Positions 1 through 7,272 of a stretch of DNA of 61,394 bases are shown here, piece by piece; position 1 is the stretch's first letter, and each line of letters starts with the position of its first letter. This DNA comes from a virus: the IMG/VR virus record IMGVR_UViG_3300021139_000014, positions 1-61,394 of that record. The stretch is one strand, 5' to 3'. The position numbers were made by a program, and so were the translations under genes. The notes below the pieces were generated by a model. It searched no databases. It was not told the origin of the DNA and saw only the letters and a program-made list of their open reading frames with translations.

Positions 1-110
1 TCATCTACTGCTATTAATGCACATTGTTGTACTTTTTCAAATGGTACAAATCCATCTAAAAGAACATAATAACTATCTATTAAGTCCGTTGCTTTTTCTT
101 TTGGTGTCAT
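1..110 (-). CDS. Small protein, 3' end cut by window edge
   Basis: An open frame starts at ATG 110-108 and runs off the left edge after 36 complete codons (MTPKEKATDLIDSYYV...QQCALIAVDE). The QCALIAVDE ending resembles many short phage proteins of unknown role. Its ATG overlaps the stop of the preceding minus gene as ATGA, so it is the last visible member of the repL operon. Function unknown. Confidence 0.55.
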   Translation of the reverse strand, partial: MTPKEKATDLIDSYYVLLDGFVPFEKVQQCALIAVD

Positions 111-313
111 AGCTTTGTTATTTTAAGGTCACTACTTACGCTTGTATACCACTCAGTACCATACTTGGGTTTTTCAATCATCACATCATTGTTCTCTATA
201 ATGAAACAGATGGTGTTTAAGAACTCCCTGTTTAACACTGGTAGCTTACCATCTAAATCATAGTCTAATACCCCTAGGTATAGCTCAGCTATTTTTTCTC
301 TATCTAATATCAT
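107..313 (-). CDS. Hypothetical protein, 68 aa
   Basis: A small soluble protein of the repL operon. I do not recognise a family. Its ATG overlaps the stop of the upstream 32-codon gene and its own stop overlaps the next start as ATGA, so all are probably translated as a coupled set. No signal peptide or membrane segment is visible. Confidence 0.55.
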   Translation of the reverse strand: MILDREKIAELYLGVLDYDLDGKLPVLNREFLNTICFIIENNDVMIEKPKYGTEWYTSVSSDLKITKL

Positions 314-408
314 TGGTTATGGTTTTTGTCATGTATTGTGTGCATATGATTAAATGAACTACTCCACTTTTTCTGTTTTTTATTAAATAAATTTAATATC
401 CATTTCAT
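310..408 (-). CDS. Small basic peptide, 32 aa
   Basis: ATG 408-406 opens a 32-codon frame beginning MKWILNLFNKKQKKW and ending in a His/Asn-rich tail. It starts 3 nt after the repL stop, and its stop overlaps the next gene's ATG. The start is hydrophobic then basic, a possible membrane-surface helix. Only its tight packing supports it as a gene; function unknown. Confidence 0.4.
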   Translation of the reverse strand: MKWILNLFNKKQKKWSSSFNHMHTIHDKNHNQ

Positions 409-410
409 AA

Positions 411-908
411 TCATTTCTCTACTATTTTATTGTCTATTGTTGGGTAGGTGCTGATGGTTTGCATCATGCCATTAAAGGTAGTATCAAAGGCTAAGGTCTC
501 ATCATACCACTTAGCTCTATCCTTACCATATATCTTTCCTGGGTTTATAAAGTACATATCAGTACCTGCCTTCCTACCTATAAACTTTTTATCCAATAAG
601 TCCTCTATTCCCCTGTATATAGTTGGTCTGCCCGTTACATTAAACTCTGTCATCAGCTCAGGTACATTCAATCTAACCACATCCTTATTCAGCTCCTTGA
701 ATATATAGCTGAGTATTTTTACAGCCATTGAGTTTAAATTACGAAAGTCTTCGTAGGCATTTGGGTATATTCTAATATGATTCTCCATGTCCCTTCTCTT
801 GAACTTAATCTCCCCAGAGTCCTTGTCTACCTCTCCCCACTTAGGGAAATAACCATGCTCTACCCTAAATGGATTATGCTCATAGGTTGCGTAATTAGTT
901 ATTCTCAT
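411..908 (-). CDS. repL: RepL-type replication initiator
   Basis: This 165-aa protein resembles the RepL family of plasmid and phage initiators. Residues about 60-125 look like a winged helix: a hydrophobic helix (AVKILSYIFKEL), a recognition-helix stretch (FNVTGRPTIYRGIEDL) and the RepL-like wing with TDMYFINPGKIYG. RepL proteins bind repeats near their own gene and start replication with host enzymes. It is divergent from the plus-strand genes and faces a 780-bp non-coding region with palindromes and repeats, the expected place for its binding sites. It suggests plasmid-like replication at some stage. A simple winged-helix repressor is the main alternative. Confidence 0.75.
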   Translation of the reverse strand: MRITNYATYEHNPFRVEHGYFPKWGEVDKDSGEIKFKRRDMENHIRIYPNAYEDFRNLNSMAVKILSYIFKELNKDVVRLNVPELMTEFNVTGRPTIYRGIEDLLDKKFIGRKAGTDMYFINPGKIYGKDRAKWYDETLAFDTTFNGMMQTISTYPTIDNKIVEK

Positions 909-918
909 ATAACAAATA

Positions 919-934
919 TAACAATAATTGTTAC
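919..934. promoter_or_regulatory. Palindromic operator-like site upstream of repL
   Basis: TAACAATAATTGTTAC is a near-perfect dyad about 10 bp upstream of the repL start. A related dyad, GTAAC-ATTAATT-GTTAC, lies at 1006-1022. The shared half-site GTAAC/GTTAC in a promoter position suggests binding by RepL itself or a repressor. Confidence 0.5.
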
Positions 935-970
935 AACTAACAAATATTATTACATATTATTTAAGCTTTC

Positions 971-993
971 ATTGTAATGTTTTTTATTACAAT
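971..993. repeat. Inverted repeat ATTGTAAT/ATTACAAT
   Basis: ATTGTAAT at 971-978 and ATTACAAT at 986-993 form 8-bp arms around 7 bases. It sits between the two GTAAC-type dyads, making a cluster of three dyads within about 105 bp upstream of repL. It could be a further operator or a hairpin. Confidence 0.4.
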
Positions 994-1005
994 AGGCATA
1001 AAATC

Positions 1006-1022
1006 GTAACATTAATTGTTAC
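1006..1022. promoter_or_regulatory. Second palindromic operator-like site
   Basis: GTAACATTAATTGTTAC has perfect 5-bp arms GTAAC/GTTAC around ATTAATT. It matches the half-sites of the dyad at 919-934 and is about 100 bp from the repL start. Confidence 0.5.
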
Positions 1023-1689
1023 ACTCTTTTATAACAGTATTACGTTTGAGGGGTGTTACAGTATATATTACTATAGAGCTAGACGAAGCACGCGAGTCGT
1101 AGCGGGATTTATATCCTAATGCATATAATTTAGCTGATTATGTACTTTTTATATGCTTTTACGTATAGTGGTAAATTATAGGAGATATACTCGTAGTATG
1201 GGGACTCATATTCATATATATATAAGGGGGTAGGGGTGGAATCCCAAAAAACTAAACCGTGTACCCCTCGGATAAAATTTTTCATCGGTCACATGACCCG
1301 CGGCCGCATTCGCTCACCTGGTGAAAGGAAGCTAATACCTGGTAAATATATTTTTTTAATTTCCTGGTATGTTTGTTCCTGGGTTACTCCCTCCATTCAT
1401 TCATCCAAAGTCTAAAACATTCTTACCACCTGGCAACAAATTATAAAGTAATTGAGGCCCAGGTTTACCACGTTGCAAAGTATCGGCGGGCCCCGTTTAC
1501 CTTATAAGCTGTTTACCTTTTATTATTTTATCATTAATGAATAAATAATTTAAAAATACTGGTAAGGTTTACCTAGTTTTTGCATTAATGTATAAAGGAT
1601 AAAAAAATAATATGGTTACATTTTAGCCAGTTTAACATATATGATAAAAGGCACCAGCCTATTAATAAATAAACAAAAACAAAAAAAAC

Positions 1690-2004
1690 ATGACACACAC
1701 ACAAAGCACCCAGGCATTAACAATTGCAACAGCCTACAAGTCTAAACAAATTAGAGCAGCATTAAGAAACCCAAAAAACTCAGGTAATTTTAACCAAATT
1801 TTATTGGAGGCCTTAAGTATTAAGAAAGAAAAAAGAAACGGAATTTTTGCCGCGTTATTTTGTTTCCTATTCTGTAATCTTTTAAACTTACCACTATTAA
1901 GTTTAATATTTGAGGGATACAATTTAGGCGCGGCAATTGGGGCCGCTGTTTTTTCTGGTGTTTTTCTTATGGTTTCCCTTGCATTATTGGAGGGAGAAAA
2001 TTAA
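1690..2004 (+). CDS. Small membrane protein, 104 aa
   Basis: The N-terminal half is polar and basic. Residues about 53-75 and 80-98 form two hydrophobic segments, so it is probably a two-span inner-membrane protein with a cytoplasmic N-terminus. It is the first plus-strand gene after the origin-like region and follows an A-rich leader. No family recognised. Confidence 0.6.
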   Translation: MTHTQSTQALTIATAYKSKQIRAALRNPKNSGNFNQILLEALSIKKEKRNGIFAALFCFLFCNLLNLPLLSLIFEGYNLGAAIGAAVFSGVFLMVSLALLEGEN

Positions 2005-2117
2005 CACATTTTAACAAAGCTTTAACAGACCCTTTGATTGCTGATATTATCAAAATAGTACTTTCACATTGTCAAACGGGGAAACCCAATAAATAAAACA
2101 CATTAAATAAAATTAAC

Positions 2118-2279
2118 ATGCAAACAATTACTTTAGATTCAAAAAAATTAAGACTAGCTACAGCCTGGATGATTTACCAGGGTTTAAAAGTAACCCCAAA
2201 AAATTTAAAGAATGCTTCTATTTTATCAACTGAGCAGCTAGAAAAAATTTTAACAGACAGAGGAGTAAATATAAACTAA
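2118..2279 (+). CDS. Hypothetical protein, 53 aa
   Basis: ATG 2118 follows the A-rich leader AATTAAC typical of this genome. The product is small and helical (MQTITLDSKKLRLATAW...). A TAnnTTT-type sequence with TACTTTCAC lies upstream near 2057, a possible promoter. Function unknown. Confidence 0.5.
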   Translation: MQTITLDSKKLRLATAWMIYQGLKVTPKNLKNASILSTEQLEKILTDRGVNIN

Positions 2280-2319
2280 TAACCAGGGCCACGTCAAACG
2301 GGCCCACAAATTAACACAC

Positions 2320-2517
2320 ATGAAAACACTTACAAGAAACTACCTACAGCGCACAGCCTTGAACATTTTCACATTCGGTTATGGAATGCCAAAAGACGCG
2401 CGCGACATGTTCGGGACATTGGGAGGTTCAGAATATTTTGAAACTAAAAAAGGGGACGTCTACCAGGTGACAAAAGATGACAGAAACAAATTCATTTTAA
2501 TATATAAAATAAAATAA
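2320..2517 (+). CDS. Hypothetical protein, 65 aa
   Basis: A short basic protein with a Gly/Phe-rich middle (FTFGYGMPKDARDMF). It uses GCG/CGC codons more than the genes downstream of 4 kb, as do its neighbours to 3.9 kb. Its stop lies one base before the next ATG, indicating one transcript. No family recognised. Confidence 0.5.
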   Translation: MKTLTRNYLQRTALNIFTFGYGMPKDARDMFGTLGGSEYFETKKGDVYQVTKDDRNKFILIYKIK

Positions 2518-2518
2518 C

Positions 2519-2746
2519 ATGCTACAAGCTATTAACAAAAAACATCAAACAAAAGTAAATAGAGCCGTTTATTGGATTACAAAATACAGCCACTTAAATA
2601 ATTTGAGGGACATTGCCGATGGGAACGGGGAAGAAAAAGAATATAAAAAATATGATAGACTTTGCGCGCGCTCCTTTGATAAGTATCTAGATTATTTATA
2701 TGAGCTACCAAAGCGCGAACAAAAACAAATAGAAAAAAACTTTTAA
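2519..2746 (+). CDS. Hypothetical protein, 75 aa
   Basis: A highly charged helical protein (NLRDIADGNGEEKEYKKY, ending LPKREQKQIEKNF) with no hydrophobic segment. It starts one base after the previous stop. Function unknown. Confidence 0.5.
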   Translation: MLQAINKKHQTKVNRAVYWITKYSHLNNLRDIADGNGEEKEYKKYDRLCARSFDKYLDYLYELPKREQKQIEKNF

Positions 2747-2764
2747 AAAATTAAATTAAATACC

Positions 2765-2989
2765 ATGACACACATTAAAAAAAAATATTTCTTTTTTTAT
2801 ACCACGGAATTTATTTCTGAGGCAGCGAGGCAACATAAAGAAACTAGCTTTATTTTAGCTGAGAAAGATTGCATATACCCAGAGCGCACAAAGGAATTTA
2901 AAATTCTTAAAGACTGGGGAGACCGCGACATAATCCAGACATACGGATACTCAACTACCAAAAATAATATTGACAATTTAAAAAACTAA
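2765..2989 (+). CDS. Hypothetical protein, 74 aa
   Basis: A small soluble protein beginning MTHIKKKYFFFYTTEF. The product has no recognised motif. It precedes the Gp88-like gene by 11 bases and is probably cotranscribed with it. Confidence 0.5.
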   Translation: MTHIKKKYFFFYTTEFISEAARQHKETSFILAEKDCIYPERTKEFKILKDWGDRDIIQTYGYSTTKNNIDNLKN

Positions 2990-3000
2990 AATTAAAAAAC

Positions 3001-3720
3001 ATGAGCACACAAACAAACCTTTTAAAATTTCAGCGCGGGAATGCAAAGCTCGGCCGCGACATTTTCACATTTTCATTACCAGCGGGCCATTCGTGCCCGT
3101 TTGCAAATGATTGCCTAAGCAAGGCGGATAAATTAACGGGTAAATTAACAGACGGCCCAGAAACAAAATTTAGATGTTTTGCAGCCAGCGCGGAGGCCGT
3201 ATACCCAGCCGTTAGGGCGGCAAGATGGCACAATTTTGACATGTTAAAAAAACTAAGCACAGACAGGGCGGCCGCGTTAATCCTAGAAAGTTTACCAGCG
3301 CGCGCGGGGATTGTTCGTATACATGTTTCTGGTGATTTCTTTAATGAGTCGTACTTTATGGCCTGGGTGAAAGTTGCAGCCGCTAGGCCTGAGGTGACCT
3401 TTTACGCGTACACAAAATCATTAATGTACTGGGTTAATCATATTAAGGAAGTACCTAGTAACTTTATTTTGAACGCCAGCGAGGGCGGTAAATTGGACGC
3501 TCAAATATCTGAGCACGGCCTCAAATTTGCAAAAGTGGTATACAGCCCAGAGGAAGCCGCGGCCCTGGGTCTAGAAATTGACCACACAGATGAAGCAGCC
3601 TATAAGACTTCCCAAAGCTTCGCTCTATTAATCCATGGCCAGCAGCCCAAAGGAAGCAAAGCCAGCCAGGCAATAAAGGAATTGAAAAAAAGAGACATTA
3701 AATTTTCTTACTCAAATTAA
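3001..3720 (+). CDS. Gp88-like protein
   Basis: A 239-aa protein with an N-terminal Cys patch (LPAGHSCPFANDCLSKAD, about residues 26-43, plus RCFAAS near 59-64) and a central IVRIHVSGDFFNESYF motif (about 101-116). It then carries alternating strands and helices of a barrel-like fold (FYAYTKS, FILNASEG). This pattern resembles phage Gene product 88 proteins, widespread in phages and without an established biochemical function. Clustered Cys residues could bind metal or an Fe-S cluster. It lies in a CGCG-rich segment closed by a strong terminator, so it may have been acquired with its neighbours. Family assignment is by memory of the motif. Confidence 0.5.
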   Translation: MSTQTNLLKFQRGNAKLGRDIFTFSLPAGHSCPFANDCLSKADKLTGKLTDGPETKFRCFAASAEAVYPAVRAARWHNFDMLKKLSTDRAAALILESLPARAGIVRIHVSGDFFNESYFMAWVKVAAARPEVTFYAYTKSLMYWVNHIKEVPSNFILNASEGGKLDAQISEHGLKFAKVVYSPEEAAALGLEIDHTDEAAYKTSQSFALLIHGQQPKGSKASQAIKELKKRDIKFSYSN

Positions 3721-3724
3721 TATC

Positions 3725-3937
3725 ATGTATAAATTTATAAAATCTAAATGTCAAAACTTTTGCACAGATACGGCCGTTAAAATATTCGTAGGTGACAAAA
3801 TCTTATTAAGTGATGGCCGCGCATATTCTGAATATTCACCTACTTACCAGGAAACAAAAGAGGCCCAAAAACTTTTGGACATGCTCGCAGCCAGGGAGCC
3901 CGCGCACTGGGACACGCATACCAGCATCAACTATTAA
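3725..3937 (+). CDS. Hypothetical protein, 70 aa
   Basis: Last gene of the first plus-strand unit, 4 bases after the Gp88-like gene and directly followed by a terminator. The sequence (KSKCQNFCTDTAVKIFVGDKIL...) looks like a small mixed alpha/beta protein with a CxxxC pair. Function unknown. Confidence 0.5.
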   Translation: MYKFIKSKCQNFCTDTAVKIFVGDKILLSDGRAYSEYSPTYQETKEAQKLLDMLAAREPAHWDTHTSINY

Positions 3938-4098
3938 AATGTTGGGCCTTCGGGCCCAATTTTTTAAAATTTTACTATCATAGTTTACTATCATCATCGG
4001 CAAAAACAGTACGGTCACGCCAAATTTTTTATAAATTTTAACAACTCTTTAACACTTTTTTAACAAATCAATTTATAAATTGCATTCAAATTTAAAAC
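3938..4098. other. Intergenic region with terminator and tandem 13-mer
   Basis: Beyond the terminator, TTTACTATCAT occurs twice at 3971-3981 and 3984-3994, a 13-base period. An AT-rich stretch leading to the next gene follows and probably holds its promoter, although no perfect TAnnTTTG box is visible. Confidence 0.45.
3942..3966 (+). terminator. Rho-independent terminator with UUCG loop
   Basis: TTGGGCC-TTCG-GGCCCAA forms a perfect 7-bp stem with the very stable TTCG tetraloop, followed by six T. It ends the unit 1690-3937. Confidence 0.9.
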
Positions 4099-4275
4099 AT
4101 GAGGACACAAATTAAACCCTTCACCTATGTTGAGCTAATTGGCCTAATAGCTGATTTAGAGGCTCAAAATAACCCTTCAGATAAGGACATCATAACCTTT
4201 TATAAAAGGCTAAAAGAAAAAACAGAAAAAGAAATATTAACAAAAATCTTAATTGAATTAGAACTTTTAAAATAA
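4099..4275 (+). CDS. Hypothetical protein, 58 aa
   Basis: ATG 4099 follows TTTAAAAC, the usual leader style here. The product is almost entirely helical and charged (MRTQIKPFTYVELIGLIADL ...), possibly coiled-coil. It is the first gene after the terminator and intergenic gap. Function unknown. Confidence 0.5.
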   Translation: MRTQIKPFTYVELIGLIADLEAQNNPSDKDIITFYKRLKEKTEKEILTKILIELELLK

Positions 4276-4280
4276 ACAAT

Positions 4281-4667
4281 ATGACAATCAAATTAACACC
4301 GCAAGAGTCAGAAGAGTACTTTTACAATGCTTTATGCAATGGCCTAGGATACGTTGAATCTGGCTATAATTTAGAGCTTAGATACAACGAGGATGTTTTC
4401 CCAATCGTGGCAAATAAGCTCAAGGAAGACGGAAAACAATGCTGTTACGAGGATATTATCATGGAACTACTTCGCACGGGTCAACCAATTACCCTATACG
4501 ATTATGAATGTGATGAAGACCATTTTATTAGAATTGAAGATGTACACGAAAGAGTACAGAATACACCTATTGAATACCTGATGGAAATGATAACAGAGAA
4601 CGATGATGCTGATACAGCTGATGTCATCATCCAAACGGTTTTTTTAGGTGGGGTAATTTATGGTTAA
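4281..4667 (+). CDS. Acidic hypothetical protein, 128 aa
   Basis: A strongly acidic soluble protein (many D/E pairs, such as YECDEDHF and ENDDADTAD). Small acidic early proteins of phages are often DNA mimics or inhibitors, but nothing specific shows that here. It starts 5 bases after the previous stop. Confidence 0.55.
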   Translation: MTIKLTPQESEEYFYNALCNGLGYVESGYNLELRYNEDVFPIVANKLKEDGKQCCYEDIIMELLRTGQPITLYDYECDEDHFIRIEDVHERVQNTPIEYLMEMITENDDADTADVIIQTVFLGGVIYG

Positions 4668-4685
4668 ACAATTAAATTAAACAAT

Positions 4686-4892
4686 ATGACAACGCTAAAC
4701 ATAAACGACAAGCAATACAAAATACACATCCAAAGGACAAGTAAGTACAAAATAGCCTCAGCTATTACGGACGATAAAAAGCCTTACAGAGCATTTAAAA
4801 AAACCTTCAGACTATATACAAAAGACAATCAAATTATAAAAGATATTGAGATTGCTTTAACAAATTTTAACAATCCATTAACAACAATGTAA
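4686..4892 (+). CDS. Basic hypothetical protein, 68 aa
   Basis: A small Lys-rich protein (DKQYKIHIQRTSKYKIASAI). Its basic charge contrasts with the acidic gene before it. A TAnnTTT-like sequence follows it before the gene at 4931. Function unknown. Confidence 0.5.
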   Translation: MTTLNINDKQYKIHIQRTSKYKIASAITDDKKPYRAFKKTFRLYTKDNQIIKDIEIALTNFNNPLTTM

Positions 4893-4930
4893 TAAGTTAG
4901 ATAATACTTTTACATTCTAAAACAAACATT

Positions 4931-5389
4931 ATGAAAAAAGAAACAAGAGCCTACTTATTAGAGATTGACAATGCTATTGTCAGAGAAAAATTATTATCTA
5001 AAAGCATTAGCGAGCTTACCGATGATGAGTTTATTGAATCAGCTGAACAATTCGGAGACGTTATGACCTTATCAAAACTTGCAGAAATGATTAACAATGA
5101 CAACATCATCATGTCTGATTTCTACATTAGATTTATTGAGGTAGAGATATACGAGCTTCAATTGACCATTAGAGAATGGTTTGATACCTTACCTATTGAT
5201 TTAAGATACAAAGCATTAAGAAATACCGATGAGTGGCGAATGAATCATAAGGCATCATCTTTTGAAGAGGCCTTAAAAGGTTCATTTGTTTGGAAGGATA
5301 CAGAAGAGGGACATGAATTTTGGGAAGACATTTATGACAATCATCAAGAACAATTAGCTAACGACCTTTGGGAGCGTTCAGCTGAATAA
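4931..5389 (+). CDS. Hypothetical acidic protein, 152 aa
   Basis: A mostly helical, Glu/Asp-rich protein with Trp residues towards the C-terminus (REWFDTL, TDEWRMN, FVWKDTEEGHEFWED). The sequence TAATACTTTTACATTC upstream (about 4903-4918) resembles a Bacteroidota -7 element, so this may head a transcript. No family recognised. Confidence 0.55.
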   Translation: MKKETRAYLLEIDNAIVREKLLSKSISELTDDEFIESAEQFGDVMTLSKLAEMINNDNIIMSDFYIRFIEVEIYELQLTIREWFDTLPIDLRYKALRNTDEWRMNHKASSFEEALKGSFVWKDTEEGHEFWEDIYDNHQEQLANDLWERSAE

Positions 5390-5400
5390 AACAATACGAC

Positions 5401-5529
5401 ATGAAAAAAATATACTACCTAAACCATTGGATATTTCAAATCGGAAACGATTGGGTTGTATCCCTTGACGAATCATATCACAAGACATTAACAAGCGCAA
5501 AGGCTTGGATTGATTACCTAACTAAATAA
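5401..5529 (+). CDS. Small protein, 42 aa
   Basis: ATG 5401 opens a 42-codon frame (MKKIYYLNHWIFQIGNDWVVSL ends in AWIDYLTK). It fits exactly between its neighbours with A-rich leaders on both sides. The Trp-rich sequence could be a small beta domain. Function unknown. Confidence 0.45.
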   Translation: MKKIYYLNHWIFQIGNDWVVSLDESYHKTLTSAKAWIDYLTK

Positions 5530-5534
5530 ACAAC

Positions 5535-5801
5535 ATGAAATATAGAATCGTTAAGCACTCTTGGAATGGCGCATACATAACTGATAACATGAACTACTAC
5601 ACCATAGAGGAGCGCAAATTTAGTATCATCAGCGCACTGAGAAGGGTATTCCTTGTAGATAATTCATGGGATGAATGGGTGCCAATAAAAGATAAAAAAG
5701 AGCCTATCCATTTTAATGCCTATATGGATGCTTACCATTGCTTTCTAAGATTAATATCGGGAGAGCCTGTTGGAGACTGGAAAGAAGAAATTATTAAATA
5801 A
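5535..5801 (+). CDS. Hypothetical protein, 88 aa
   Basis: A small soluble protein with a Trp/Tyr-rich middle (FLVDNSWDEWVPIKDKK). Together with the neighbouring tiny genes it forms a typical early-gene array. No family recognised. Confidence 0.5.
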   Translation: MKYRIVKHSWNGAYITDNMNYYTIEERKFSIISALRRVFLVDNSWDEWVPIKDKKEPIHFNAYMDAYHCFLRLISGEPVGDWKEEIIK

Positions 5802-5811
5802 AAACAATACA

Positions 5812-6018
5812 ATGACAAAAACAGAAATTGAATGGCCTATGATTGAGGTTAGAGCAACCTACAAGGTCACAGAAAACTGGGCTGAATACGAAGGCCACGG
5901 AAGACATTTAGTTGATGAGGGAGAAAGAGAGCTGACCAATTTAGAACTTTACATTGCAGGTGAAACCATAGATATTATGGACAAGCTTCCACAAATTATT
6001 AAACACATAAATCTATAA
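5812..6018 (+). CDS. Hypothetical acidic protein, 68 aa
   Basis: I use ATG 5812 (MTKTEIEWPMIEVRATYKV) because it follows the standard AACAATACA leader. An earlier in-frame codon at 5770 lies inside the previous gene. The product is acidic and probably beta-rich. Function unknown. Confidence 0.5.
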   Translation: MTKTEIEWPMIEVRATYKVTENWAEYEGHGRHLVDEGERELTNLELYIAGETIDIMDKLPQIIKHINL

Positions 6019-6019
6019 C

Positions 6020-6226
6020 ATGAAAAACAACATCCTACACGCCCTAGCTACTTTTATAGCTAGCAACTACGACCAATTAAAGAAAGACTACAATGAATTA
6101 AGTAAAGAGAAAAAGGCTTTAATGCCAATTTCCATATTCATAGTAGGAACATTTGATACCCTATTATCTAACCAACAAGAAGAAAATGATAAGCTATCTA
6201 AAGAAGCTGCTGACCAATCAGCATAA
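6020..6226 (+). CDS. Hypothetical helical protein, 68 aa
   Basis: A small alpha-helical protein (KDYNELSKEKKALMPISIF) with a charged C-terminus. It starts at the previous gene's stop, and its end overlaps the next gene, so translation is probably coupled. Confidence 0.5.
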   Translation: MKNNILHALATFIASNYDQLKKDYNELSKEKKALMPISIFIVGTFDTLLSNQQEENDKLSKEAADQSA

Positions 6227-6380
6227 CCATAAATGGGTGCTAGACAAATCATTTACGTCCAGTAATGCAAGGTATGGACACGAGTGCTATACCTGCAGCT
6301 GCGGCAAAATCAAGCACATTAAAAGGTCTTGGAATCGTAAACCAATAGTGGTAATAATAAATAAAACACAAGAAAAATGA
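6186..6380 (+). CDS. Small protein with CxCx pattern, possible zinc site
   Basis: ATG 6186 gives 64 aa. The middle holds HNHKWVLDK followed by HECYTCSCGKIKH, a His/Cys cluster that could bind zinc as in short phage zinc ribbons. It overlaps the previous gene by 41 bases in another frame. Role unknown. Confidence 0.45.
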   Translation: MISYLKKLLTNQHNHKWVLDKSFTSSNARYGHECYTCSCGKIKHIKRSWNRKPIVVIINKTQEK

Positions 6381-6547
6381 CTAAATATCAGCTGATGAAT
6401 GAGGTAGAAAAAAGATTAATCATTACAGAAATTAATCATTCGTTATTATATGATAGCGAAGCCTACAAACAAATTATGTCAATCGTAAAGAAAAGCAATC
6501 CAGTTAAAACAATTAAACTATTCCCAAATGAAAATAAGACTAATTAA
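6377..6547 (+). CDS. Hypothetical protein, 56 aa
   Basis: ATG 6377 overlaps the previous stop (ATGA). The product is helical and charged (MTKYQLMNEVEKRLIITEI). Its end overlaps the start of the next gene by 20 bases. Function unknown. Confidence 0.45.
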   Translation: MTKYQLMNEVEKRLIITEINHSLLYDSEAYKQIMSIVKKSNPVKTIKLFPNENKTN

Positions 6548-6734
6548 AGAAACAAATCACATCAAAGGAACAATATGGTATGTAATTGAAAAATACAATG
6601 GCACCTACTGGGAGAATATATATTCAACCATGGAAGGGCCAAATGCCTTGGCAAAATTTGATAAGCTAAAAGAACTTGATAATGAGGTAACTAAAGAAAC
6701 ATTACAAGAATTTGAAAAAAAGTTTGAAAAATAA
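6528..6734 (+). CDS. Hypothetical protein, 68 aa
   Basis: A small mixed alpha/beta protein (IKGTIWYVIEKYNGTYWENIYST then a charged helix LAKFDKLKELDNEV). It resembles short phage early proteins of unknown role. A TAnnTTT-type sequence (TATAACTTTACA) follows at about 6757-6768. Confidence 0.5.
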   Translation: MKIRLIKETNHIKGTIWYVIEKYNGTYWENIYSTMEGPNALAKFDKLKELDNEVTKETLQEFEKKFEK

Positions 6735-6784
6735 TTTGCGATATTCACAATTGTATATAACTTTACAAACCTAAAACACACAAC

Positions 6785-6988
6785 ATGATAAGAGATGTAC
6801 AAGAAACAATCGTAGCTGATGCTAGGCAAAGTGTACGAAAACTATTAGAAGCCGCAATCATATTCCCAGACAACAAGGAAGAGATGATTGATATGGCCAT
6901 GGAAACGATTGAATTAACTATTCTTAATTCTTTTTGGAAGCATGGTATAGGTGGTACCATAAGAACTGAGAAAGGAGAAAATTTATAA
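6785..6988 (+). CDS. Hypothetical helical protein, 67 aa
   Basis: An acidic helical protein (ATG 6785) with a clean leader AAACACACAAC. The TATATAACTTTAC sequence upstream (about 6755) may be its promoter. No family recognised. Confidence 0.5.
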   Translation: MIRDVQETIVADARQSVRKLLEAAIIFPDNKEEMIDMAMETIELTILNSFWKHGIGGTIRTEKGENL

Positions 6989-7000
6989 ATCAAAAACAAC

Positions 7001-7249
7001 ATGAAAGCACTAATTAAAGAAAAACAAGAAAGAGTAAATCCACCTTATCCATGTATTAAGGACAATAAAGCAAGTAGAACTGGCGACTTACCATATGTCA
7101 TAGTTCTTTTTAAAGGGCAAGGAGTTGGAACAATATTATATTCTAGTAATGAGAATTATGACTATAAATATAAGACAGGATTTTATTCAGAACTTCTTAA
7201 TGAGTCTAATTTTGAATTATTTCAAGGACAAATAACTTTATCAAACTAA
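7001..7249 (+). CDS. Hypothetical protein, 82 aa
   Basis: A small, probably beta-rich protein (DLPYVIVLFKGQGVGTILY, ELFQGQITLSN). It directly precedes the ERF recombinase gene and probably shares its transcript. Confidence 0.5.
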   Translation: MKALIKEKQERVNPPYPCIKDNKASRTGDLPYVIVLFKGQGVGTILYSSNENYDYKYKTGFYSELLNESNFELFQGQITLSN

Positions 7250-7272
7250 ATTTATAAACTAAAAACACACAC

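Larger units (their letters stand above)
909..1689. other. Non-coding divergent region, candidate replication origin
   Basis: About 780 bp without a convincing gene between divergent repL and the first plus-strand gene. The repL-proximal part is AT-rich with palindromes at 919-934, 971-993 and 1006-1022. The distal part holds repeated CCTGGTAAA-like words or their complement: 1316-1322, 1337-1346, 1363-1369, 1428-1435, about 1459-1470, 1495-1501, 1511-1517, and a two-sided copy at 1559-1576. A GC-rich patch with GCGGCCGC lies near 1300. The combination of initiator gene, iteron-like repeats and AT-rich DNA suggests an origin; this is inference. Confidence 0.5.

Noticed and set aside
1316-1576. 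CRISPR array
   Set aside because: The repeated words are short and irregularly spaced, without constant spacers; iterons fit better.
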